The notes under the pieces: generated by a model | Database searches by the model: none | The model's input: only the letters and a program-made list of their open reading frames with translations | Told to the model about the DNA's origin: nothing | NCBI GenBank assembly: GCA_027886185.1 | Contig: WOAB01000322.1 | Coordinates: 374,501 to 438,500, forward strand | Direction of reading: 5' to 3' | Source of the DNA: Rheum nobile | Lineage: Eukaryota; Streptophyta; Magnoliopsida; Caryophyllales; Polygonaceae | Length of the DNA stretch: 64,000 nt | Shown: positions 43,493-53,950 of the stretch, piece after piece | How the letters are laid out: the number at the start of each line of letters is the position of its first letter | Position numbering within the stretch: position 1 is the stretch's first letter | Made by a program: the position numbers and the translations under genes

Positions 43493-44283
43493 AAAAAACC
43501 ATCTGTAATGTTGCCCCATATCCGTAGACAGTTAGGGGTCTTACTAGAAGTTACATTGTAGGAGTGCTCGAAATAGGAGTGCTCAAATCCTGCTTTTTTC
43601 CATACCTTTGTTTGTTTTTGGTTTGTAGCTTGGTTATAATTATGATCAAGGTTTCCCTTAGCCAAATGTAATGCTTTGTTATTGCAGCAAAAAGCCAAAC
43701 TCGTAAGATAAAAATGTTGTTCCTTAGAGGGATCAAATTCATAGTGATAAAAATGTTTACATGAATCAATGTTCGAATTGATATAGAGCTCATTAGTACA
43801 GTTGTTAATACACCACAAACCAACCTTAGAAAGGCTGTAGTGAAAATAAGTGTTGTAGTATGATAATTTGCAGTTGTTCATGGAATAATTGTTTGTTCTG
43901 TTGTTTGCTTTTCTCAAGCGGGATTGTTCTGTGGATTTGTGGGGGTCACCCGTTCCAGATATCTTGTCTTGTGTTCTGGCACACACACATTTTTCCTGTA
44001 AGAAGCAATGTTCCCAAGTGTAGAGATTGCAAAAGCTCCTTAAATATACATTCTGGCAATACAAGGGATAAATCAGCAGAGAAATATCCAAATCCCAGCT
44101 ATTACTATACTTTTCATCTTTAAAAGACATGTGGTTGTAGTAAGAAACAAAGGGACTACTACAGAGGAGCACCCAACCTGGTTTAGGATAATCAGAATCA
44201 TCATGCATGTATACAAATAAACTCTTTAGCTTACATTTCAATGGACTTTGAGTCCAACAATAACAATGCAAACAAATGGGTTC

Positions 44284-45734
44284 TGATAGGAAAAAAACCT
44301 ACCCACAAGCGTATGGGTTCATTTATAGCTTTTCAAGTGTCGTTCCCAACGAGGACTATGTAGTACCTTTTGTAAACTTAGACTGATAAGCTAAGCCGTA
44401 AGAAGGAAAATTCGTTTGTTTAATATCTAAGGAAATAAGAAAACAAGAAGCAAGAATTGTAAAGGATGGTTGTAAACAATTAGGGAGAAGATCCTAGGAC
44501 CAGGGATCCCCACAACAATGTCTTGGTAAACTTACAGATATCTGCCTGAAATTAGTCTGAACTTGTCTGAAGGTAAGCTATCTAATGTCTCTACTAACTC
44601 CTTTCAGACGATAATAGATGTGCTTAAATTATAACTAACAATCGATGTTGCACAGAGCTAATCAAATCTAGACCCTTTGGGCACTTAGAATCTAGGATCA
44701 AACTGGGTTAACATTCGCTGTCGCGCTCCGCTAAGTCCAGGCAAACCTGGGGTTTCTATGATAACTTAGGATTCCACATGAGTAGTTAGGTTGTTGTCGC
44801 ATAAATAACACTCAGGTTCAATACCTAGTAATCTGATAAAGTAATCTCCTTTCAGACTCATACCCTATCTGAGTTATCTATTAAGGTTATCTCCTTTCAG
44901 ACTCAAACCTAATAGAAACCTAATCAACATTCATCAATTGCATTAAGAACTCTAGGATTGAATCAGACAAGGTTCTAGATTTCAATTCAGGCAAATACCA
45001 TACAAAAGTCTACCAATCCATTGTTGGGATCACCCCAACCCTAAAATTAAGAAATTGGCCAGACATGCTTGGAGAAACAATCAAAAACATCATATAAACA
45101 CAAGAAATCGTTCAACTAGATTAGAAGAAGAGAAATACTTGATCAAATCCATGGAAACAATCTCCAATCTTCAGAAATCTTCAAAGAAACTCTAAAACAC
45201 AATTAGGGCTAGAGAGAGTGGAAAAAAGTGGCAAAAGATACGTGCCAAAAAAAACCCTAGAAAGTATTTATACTGTCCAAAAATAAAAGGGTCAAAAAAT
45301 AGCGTTTCGGGACGCAGGGAGAGTGGCACGGTTTGTGACAAACCGTGCGGGTTTCGTCACAAACCGTGCGACACAATAGAGAGTGGCACGGTTTGTCACA
45401 AACCTTGCCTCTTCATAGACAGTGATTTTCTCGGCTCTAAGCGCACGGTTTACAGCAAGCGGGCACGGTTTGTCACAAACCGTGCCAAGCTGCAGAATGC
45501 TCCTTTTTGTCTTCGTTCGCCTCTAAATTTGCCCGTGCATATCTCCAATGACGTCCATGCCTTGTATGCAACCCAAAAGTCCACCAATGTACCTGAAATC
45601 ACGCAGAAACTCGTGTAGACATCTAAACTAAACAAAATGATGCAACTAGCTAAAAAAGCAGGATAATAGACGTGAATATGCCTAAACTACAACCTAAATG
45701 CATATCCTAAATGTGCATAAAATGGATGTCATCA
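44284..45734 (+). repeat. Solo LTR, 1451 bp, with palindrome cluster
   Basis: Starts TGATAGGAAAAAAACC and ends GGATGTCATCA, flanked by perfect GGTTC duplications (44279-44283 and 45735-45739). No coding content and no second LTR or internal region, hence a solo LTR; orientation is uncertain. It contains repeated CTCCTTTCAGAC phrases (44600, 44848, 44892) and the palindromes listed at 45326-45486. The family was not recognised. Confidence 0.8.
45326..45486. repeat. Cluster of palindromes around ACGGTTTGTCACAAACCGT
   Basis: Three full copies (45326-45348, 45386-45408 with one mismatch, 45462-45486 perfect over 25 bases) plus half copies at about 45351-45369 and 45443-45452. Such dyad-symmetric sites could bind a dimeric protein or form cruciforms. 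They sit within a solo LTR, so promoter/enhancer use is a possibility (inference). Confidence 0.75.
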
Positions 45735-45962
45735 GGTTCAACCCTGTTCAAAGGGTAGTTCACGCGATAGTTTTTTAGAACTAGGAGATTTTCCATGGAT
45801 TCACAATTCGCTGGTGTACAGGTATAAGAACCAACTCTAGATTTAATGTTTTAATTTTTCACACTATCTATCACAGTGTACATTCCTGTTTGTTTTTCAG
45901 AAATCAAGTTAGAATCATACCAGGAGTAGTCAATGAAGTTCAGTAAGAGCAATACCGCATTG

Positions 45963-46958
45963 TTAGACTCTAAGGAGCAGCGATAGACCTTCGTGGTGGT
46001 TCACCAATTGCATAAATAGATGATAGTCTGGGGGGTTCAAAGTAGCTAAAGGCCAACTTGAGGCAATAAAATTTTCATCATTTCTGGGAATTTTGGCCCA
46101 AACAAGAAGCACCTGTTCACCTGAAACCGGGTAGAACACCATATCCATCAGCTCATTCACAAACAAAAGGTACAGGATATGTATATAATAAGTAGAACAC
46201 ATAGGCAGATAAGCCGGAGAGAGCATCATTATCATTTCAAAGAAATTATGAAACCCACAAACAGTAGAGGAGTCAAGCAACCAATGCTCATCAGAATTCA
46301 AACTAGAAATGTCAGGGTTGTGAGATAACGTATCATCTAAAGAGTGAGGGGCACCGATAGGGGTACAATGGATCGTGGACCTCTTCCCTCTATGCAATGA
46401 GATGGATGAAGGAAAATCAACCACCCATCCACAAAAGGTGAAGCCGAAACCAGAGAAATAACACAAAGACAGAACCGAATTCATGCTATCAATGTTCAAA
46501 TAATGGCAAAGCTGCAACAAAAAAGAGAGAGTTAAGGATAGAAAACACTTGTGTACCCATCGGCAAGACCTTCCAAAAGCACTTCCACCAGCAGCCAAGA
46601 AAAAGGAGAAGGGGCCACCGACGCTTCTTTCCTTCAAATGGCTATGGCCAGTGTTACTCAAGCATAAATGCAACATACGGACAATCAACACGCGACGCGG
46701 CGTCTCAGCCACGAGATTCTTGATTTCCGGCGCAAAGTGTCGGCCTTGTAGGCCAGACTCTCCGGAGGATCCGGATCCCAAAACGGCACCCGGGAGCATC
46801 CTCTGAGTACACACGGACAGAAAAGCATGGGCGGAAAGCTCCATAGAAAGAGTATCGGAAACCGGAAGCAACCACACTTCGTTCCACCGCGAGGGAAGAT
46901 AAAGCACCCCCCACAACCCGCCCAAGAAATTGAATCCTTCACCGAGAACCCAAGGCAA
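45963..46958 (-). other. 331-codon open frame, function unrecognised
   Basis: A long uninterrupted frame on the minus strand, opening at a non-ATG codon. The upstream half (46958-46560) is GC-rich, the downstream half AT-rich, with an intron-acceptor-like TTTTTTGTTGCAG near 46520. This suggests an exon-intron boundary rather than one continuous coding exon. No domain recognised. Position and strand match LINE A and the split ORF, so it may be the LINE A 5' region or a host gene remnant. Confidence 0.3.
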
Positions 46959-47219
46959 GCACCAAGTTGGAGAAGCAGAGAAGTGTTTAGGATTAATTGA
47001 TCACAGAGTTCGTAGTGAAGGTGATGGTTGAGATCCGGTAGCGGCGGTAGCCGAGAAAAGGTTTGGGTTTCGAGGGGCGGGGTGGGTAATCCATAACATA
47101 TATAAAATATTGTTGATAATCTTTAAAAATTCACTATTATATTTTTTATTAGAAATTATTCAAACACATTAATATGTATATTGCTCTAGTTAACAAGTAA
47201 CACTACTATAGACACAAAA
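46959..47219. other. Spacer, no gene seen
   Basis: C/G-rich at the left (possible 5' UTR for the minus-strand frame), then AT-rich. No coding signal. Confidence 0.4.
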
Positions 47220-47978
47220 TGGCTACACTCTCAAAAAACACTCTCCTTTCTGCCCCCTAAAACCCTAGATCTTGCTTGGCCGCCATCAACGTTGCTTCCT
47301 TCCTTGCTACAGTTCAGTGTCAGGCCCTCTAATCTAGACCATACAACCTCGAAATCCCTCACCATGATACAAATCTGTAAACCTAATATGAGTTTGCTCC
47401 ATAAAATCAAGGCCGATTTTTGAGATAATATCATCTTCAGGTGTACTGCTAACTTGCTCCATATCTTCATCATTACAAGCAAACCTAATCCCATCCATCC
47501 TCTCCCAGAATTTATGGTTCTCTCTCAGTGGAAGACTTGGTCTCTCTTGATTTTTGGGTGGTATGGGTGAGAGTTGGTGGTTTAGCACCGCCTACTGGAT
47601 CTCTCTCTTTCCCATACTTGTCTTTTGTTCAAGATTGTTGCCTCTATCCAGCCGATCTGGAAGAAGCTTCAACAACAGTTGCGGAGATCCCTTCACCGGC
47701 GTTTGACTATGGCGATGTACTTCCAGAAATCCAAGGTTTCTCTCTACATCTCTTTGTGGAAGCGGAAAGTCGGGTTTATTTTTACTTTGCTTTACTTTTT
47801 CATTTGTTATTGTGTTGATCTATGGCTTATCACCTATATAAACGAACAATTGAAACAATACTCCACACAACCTCCCTCTCTGAAATCTACTCTCCATTAA
47901 ATTGTGGTTTTTTTCATTGTTGTGTGTCTTGAGTCCTGCTTTGTGGTCGATCTTGCGAACGAATCTTGCCTCTCTAGC

Positions 47979-48870
47979 ATGATGGAAAAGGGAAATAGAA
48001 CAATGAAGGATGTCCTCTGCTCGACCCCTAGTTCATCTTCTTCACAAGGTGAACCTAATTCAAACCCTACTCCTGCTTCTCCGACCCCTGTTATGGCCCC
48101 TCCTTCCACTACCATTGAATCTATTAAGGAACCCACCACTACACCTACTAATACCACTACAGCCTCCCCTAAAACTACCCTTATTCTGAGTAAACCCTCC
48201 ATTGATATGAATCTTTATCTTCTCTTTTAACTTTTTGGGGTGAGAAGATAAATCTTCAAGCGTAAAGAATCTTCTTTACTGGGATATATGATTGGAGAAC
48301 ATGTTGATTTTTCCAAGCTTTAAGCTAAACTGGAGAATGACTGGAAGTTTGTAAAAGGAAGTTTTGATATCCGTGCAAAATCTAGTCTGTGGTTTGAATT
48401 AAGGTTTTCTAACCCTATTGATCAAAAGAGAGTCTGGGATGGAAGGTCTTACCATGTTTTTGGGAAGCTTATTCTCTTGAAGCCTTGGTCTTCCAAATTT
48501 GACTCTTTCTCTGAACCTATCTCTACTGTGAACATGTGGATTCGTATCCCTCAGTTGCATGTTGACTATATTAGTTTTGATGTCATTAGTACCATTATGA
48601 GGATGAATAAACTAGGCACCCATATCAAATTGGACCCCTTTGCTGAGAAAAAATAGTTGTGTAGTTGTGCTCGTGTATGCATCAATGTGGATGTGTCTAG
48701 TGTACGCCACAAAACCATTGTTGTCCCTAATGAGGATGGGGAACCCCATGAGTACAAAATATGTTTGATGAATGCCTTGAGGGCTGTGGAAATTGTTGTG
48801 CTCTTGAGCACACTTTTTATATCAATCCACTGATGAATGCTAAACCTCAACCAATCCAGATGACCTTTTA
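47979..48870 (+). pseudogene. LINE B ORF1 (DUF4283-type nucleic-acid-binding protein)
   Basis: ATG at 47979 opens MMEKGNRTMKDVL and a Ser/Thr/Pro-rich N-terminus to 48230. After frameshifts the sequence reads GYMIGEHVDFSKL, DWKFVKGSFDIRAKSSLWFE, KRVWDGRSYHVFGKLILLKP and ISTVNMWIRIPQLHVDYISF. The 'W..g.w.i.g..l.l..W.p.f......t..vWvri..lP.ey' pattern is that of DUF4283 in plant LINE ORF1. A zinc-knuckle C-terminus was not evident. It would bind LINE RNA. Stops show it is dead. Confidence 0.7.
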
Positions 48871-49097
48871 GAAGCTTAGAGTGAGAACTGAATCTAAAGG
48901 TGGTTCCTCTGACAACTATAAAACCTCACACAAACGACAAGATGTCGAACAACAACTTACACACATCAAATGACAACTGTGATTAGTTGGTATTTTGACC
49001 TTAATTATATTGGATAATAAATGGAATTAAGGACAATCCTACCAATACAAAAAGGGAAAATATTACCACATGTACTTTTCTATATAGTTGGTTATTA

Positions 49098-49960
49098 TGA
49101 AGATTACAACATGGAACTGCCGAAGTTAGGGACAAAATTAAGAATTTGTGGACTGATATTGACTCTTCATGTAAAATAGAAAGAATTCGATTATTAGCTC
49201 TAATGGAAATTAGAACGGATGAACAACAAAATGCTTATGTTTGGAAAAAAAGCTAGTTTTGATAAATGTGCATTTTCTCCTACTAGGGGCTTTGCAGGAA
49301 GATTGTGTGTTATGTGGAAATCATACCATTAACTAATGAACTTTTTGGACTAGACCAAATTGATACAAGATTTATTGCCTCACAATATACTAATACGATT
49401 ACATTAAACAAAACCATGATTATTTGCGCTAATTCATCGCCAAATGAATCTAATAAAGATATATTTTGGGATGACATTAGTGGTTTCATTCAAAATTGTC
49501 ATCTACCTTGTATTCTTATGGGTGATCATAACAAAATACAGGATTGCAGGGAGAAATCGGGTGATTCACAACCACAGACACATCATTTCAATCGTTTGAT
49601 TTTTAATAAAAACATATGTGACCTTATTGACATTCCAACACTCGAAAACTCTTTCACTTGAAGACGACATTGTACTGTGATTAATAACATTTATGAAAAA
49701 CTGGATAGAGTTCTGGTTCACCATGACGTTATTCAATGGTACCATGGACTTAGAACTAAAAACCATGCATTCACAACTTCGGATCATTTCTCGATCTCGA
49801 TTGAACTTAGTCCAACAACACCATTTAAAAACCAACCTTTCAAATCCGAAAAAATATGGATGAGTAGGAAAGATTTCAAGAATATTGCTATACAAGCTTG
49901 GCGAGTGCAACGTCATGGATCTATAATGTATGACTTAGTTAAAAAACACAACTGCTAAAA
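49098..49960 (+). pseudogene. Endonuclease of LINE B
   Basis: MKITTWNCRS then a stop. Further frames give EIRTDEQQNAYVWKKASFDK and, in 49305-49661, CYVEIIPLTNELFGLDQIDT, ANSSPNESNKDIFWDDISGF and LMGDHNKIQDCREKSGDSQP (GDxN block with His). 49677-49958 gives INNIYEKLDRVLVHHDVIQW and FTTSDHFSISIELSP. All EEP blocks are present but split. Confidence 0.8.
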
Positions 49961-50489
49961 AGAAGGCCAAAGCATGGAACAAAACCACTTTCAGATATAT
50001 TTTTACGCAATTGCAAGTTATTGAGGATGAACTAACAAACATCCATATTATAATTAGCAACGTCCCAAATAATGAACTCGCACAAAAACAATTAAGATTA
50101 CTCATGAAAAAGGATAAGTTCCTGAACTTCCAAAAGATTTATCGAAGCCAACGAGCAAAAACAAAAAACATAAAACTAAATGATACCAAAACTAATTATT
50201 TTAATTAAATAGAAATAGGACAAAGAAATAGGAAAACAATAAAGGAAATTCTCACACATGAAGGAACAACCATTACAGGTGAAGAAAACATAAGGAATGA
50301 AATAGACAAGATTTTATTAAACGATTTAAAAGCTCACCAATCAACGCTAATAATCTACGCGAGTAACTACAAATTATTCAAATAGAAATTTCAAATCAAA
50401 ACAAATTGGAACTAATTAAACCAATAACAAATGAATAAATAGAAAGTAGAACATTCGCAATTGGACAAAACAGATCCCTGGGACAAGTC

Positions 50490-51355
50490 GGTATGTTTGT
50501 TGAATTCTACCAGAAACACTGGGACATTGTTCATTTTTCCGTTATTCAAGTTGTTAAAGGCTTGTTTTTTTTCCGGGAAACAACTAAAACAAGTTAACCA
50601 CACATTTATTTCACTCATTCCAAAGTGTGGTAATCCGAATTCTAACCATTACAGACCAATTAGTTTGTGCTCAACAATTTATAAAGTTATCTCAAAAATC
50701 AATATTGAAAGACTGAAGAAAATTATGGAAAAATTAATCCATCCTCTTCAAGGAGCCTTTATGGCAAATCGATCGATTCAAGATAACATACTCATTGATC
50801 ATGAAATTTTCCATTCTTTCAAAGCATGCAAGGGGACAAAAGGTCACATAACTATTAAACTAGACGTGGAAAAAGCTTATTATAGAATCGAATGGAATTT
50901 CATTCTTGAAGTTTAAAAAAAAGATTGGATGTTGTTCAACATTTGTCAATTGGATTCCGGAATGTATTTCAATTATATTCTTCTCGGTTCTCGCCAACAA
51001 TGGACCAACATAAATAATTAAACCAGGAAGGGGATTTGACAAGGAGATCCCCTTTCACCTTTCCTTTTCATTCTTGGTGCTGAAATATTAGCCAAGAAAT
51101 TACAATTACCAACAGATTGACAAAGGAAACCTCTAGGTTTCTAGATAAGTCGTAATGCCCCTAGAATACCCTTCTTAGACTTTGCTAGTGCTATTATGAT
51201 GTTCTCTACTGTAAGTCAAAGTAATTGCAGAGAAATTAAACAAAAAATTGATTATTATTGTTTCATATCGAAGCAAAAGGTAATCTTCCACAAATCAACT
51301 TTTCAAGTAACAAAGAAGGTATCCAATCCACATAAAAGACAAATACAAAGTAAAT
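50490..51355 (+). pseudogene. Reverse transcriptase of LINE B, truncated and catalytically dead
   Basis: The frame 50461-50916 includes GKQLKQVNHTFISLIPKCGN, HYRPISLCSTIYKVISKINI, HPLQGAFMANRSIQDNILID and IKLDVEKAYYRIEWN. Further on come QGDPLSPFLFILGAEILAKK and, in place of FADD, FASA (51181-51192), which removes both catalytic Asp residues. Homology to LINE A stops after FHKSTFQVTKKVSNPHK. Confidence 0.82.
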
Positions 51356-52333
51356 GAGAGTTTGTTATGATTCTTGTCTTTGATCTTCTACAGAATGCGT
51401 TATCTATGGTAGCCGATGTCGTAGATTTACATTTTGACAGCTCAAATACGCATGATTCATCAATGGCATTAGTTCCCATTAAGCCTCATAGCATAAGTGC
51501 ATGAATGCACACTTGCAGACTAGCCTAAGGGGTCAAACATCACAAGTTGTTGCATTCTATATTAGCTAGAGGCCAAATATCACAACTTGTTGCTTTTTAT
51601 AGTAGTCATGAGTTTTAAACTAGCCTTTATAGCAAACGAGCGACGAATCGCCTATTGGCCTCATGGTCAATCTCTCATTCATAAGTCGATGATGACACTA
51701 GTAACAAGTCCGGGAGGCAATGAATCTAGTATTATTTGTTCTCATGAATGTTATGAAAAATCTCCGCTAGAGACACTTTCTGCAGACCATAGGCATGGTG
51801 AAGAGAGGGACCACATGCCTGCACGAGCGGACTAGATAATCACAGACTAATGAAAGCCTACATCTAAGCCAGCTTAGACGAAATATTACCATGATAATCT
51901 TTAACCATTATTGATGCTTAAGGAATCTGAGAGACATTTATGGAAGTAAAATTATTACCTACATTTTATTAAATATCATTATCAATTAATGATGTTTAGA
52001 TTGTATAATAGTCAAAATCCCATTAAGGCTATTTAATTATTCCACAAGAAAGATATAGACTATTTAAAACCCTTTATTAACCCTAGTAGAAATAATTATC
52101 ATTCATCTCTCTGAAACCCTATCCACCATTGACATATGATGAGATATTTATCGGAGTTGTGGTTCTCGTCATCGTCGTCAACAACTATTTTTTTAATGGT
52201 AAGATTTTCATGAGTGAAATGCGTTTGAACTAAATTAATCAATGAACTATCCAAGAAAGACGCTAAGGCCGGAAAGTGAAGTGACATTATAATTCATATC
52301 AACCAATCGAATTTATTGAAGTCATATTCATAT
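51356..52333. other. AT-rich region, no gene seen
   Basis: No convincing coding frame. A local near-duplication of about 40 bp (TCAAACATCACAAGTTGTTG and CCAAATATCACAACTTGTTG, about 51533 and 51573) is the only structure noticed. Confidence 0.4.
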
Positions 52334-53104
<771 letters not shown>

Positions 53105-53119
53105 ATCTCCCACTTGTCC
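53105..53119 (-). other. Polypurine tract of copia element VI
   Basis: Minus strand GGACAAGTGGGAGAT directly before the LTR, the usual copia 'caagtgggagat' signature. Confidence 0.85.
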
Positions 53120-53950
53120 TTGAACAAGTGTGCAATAATACATTCATTTGTCACTTAATGTTCAATTTGATAATACGATGACATCTTATGTAATCCATAT
53201 TAATGTTCAAATTATTTCTTGAACTTCGAGCTAAAATTGTCGAAACAAATGATAAACTTTTAATTCATTTGAGCACGGTCATGCATTTCCAATTCATACT
53301 CCTCTAGAGGCCTAATACACCATTCCTAACAATATACGAGCACATCTTCAATCTTGTATAATTATAACTCACACTTAATTATTATCAATCCTGATCACTG
53401 CCTTTATAACCTCCTTTCACATAGCGGTGTTTAACAATGTCAAAGACATACTAATTACTAAGTAAGAGAAACATCATACTCATGTCTGAGAAATCTACTA
53501 AGATAGTTTATCATAAAATTCTAAAACTTATTTAAAGAATTTAAGGTAGGTTTGCCTAATACATATTCATAATGTATATCCTTGTAATTGATTAGATATC
53601 CTTATGTCCCTATAGACCATGAAAACTTGGCTCTATCAATCAACTTACAAAATAGTCTTTTAATTTGTCGTTTATGTCCAGATTAATGACTTAGACTATG
53701 GATAACTTATAATTTATAATTTCAGTACACTTAATAAGGTTTCATTCATCATAACACTTATGATGATACTATTTGATAATTATAAAATACTTGGACATTT
53801 TATTTAATTCTAAACCATAATTAAATAATAATGAAACTTTATTTCAAGTACCAAACATAACTGAAAGTTTTACAATCACGAAAACAATCTTCATAACTTA
53901 AAACAATACAAGCTCAAAGCTATTCTCCAATGTGCTTGATTCCTTTAGCC
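53120..53950 (-). other. 3' UTR of copia element VI
   Basis: AT-rich, no coding frame, between RNase H and the polypurine tract. Longer than usual for copia, with no internal repeat noted. Confidence 0.5.

Larger units (their letters stand above)
43489..45796 (-). pseudogene. Unrecognised ORF upstream of LINE A ORF2, split by a solo LTR
   Basis: On the minus strand a 260-codon open frame runs 44271-43489 (HCYCWTQSPLKCKLKSLFVY near its start, IWGNITDGFL at its end). Removing the solo LTR 44284-45734 and one GGTTC joins it in frame to 45796-45735 (MENLLVLKNYRVNYPLNRVE), giving about 283 codons. The composition is rich in Cys, Tyr, Asn and His, and I recognise no domain. Its TGA overlaps the ORF2 ATG. 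About 22 bases near 43585 repeat a stretch of the endonuclease region near 43333. It could be a LINE first ORF, a host gene fragment, or chance. Confidence 0.35.
47220..51355 (+). mobile_element. LINE B: plant L1-type LINE, same family as LINE A, 3'-truncated
   Basis: Plus-strand order: 5' region (47220-47978), ORF1 with a DUF4283-like domain (47979-48870), ORF2 endonuclease (49098-49960) and RT (50490-51355). ORF2 starts MKITTWNCR, like LINE A's MKISTWNCR. RT shares HPLQGAFMANRSIQDN and FQVTKKVSN-type blocks with LINE A. Sequence homology ends at about 51355 within RT, so the 3' half is lost, the opposite of the usual 5' truncation. The left border is approximate. Confidence 0.8.

Noticed and set aside
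47528..47900. Small genes from two plus-strand frames of 90-96 codons
   Set aside because: No domain, and they sit in the 5' region of LINE B just before ORF1. Most likely untranslated leader.
52099..52287. 62-codon minus-strand ORF
   Set aside because: Short, no recognisable motif, in an AT-rich non-coding stretch.
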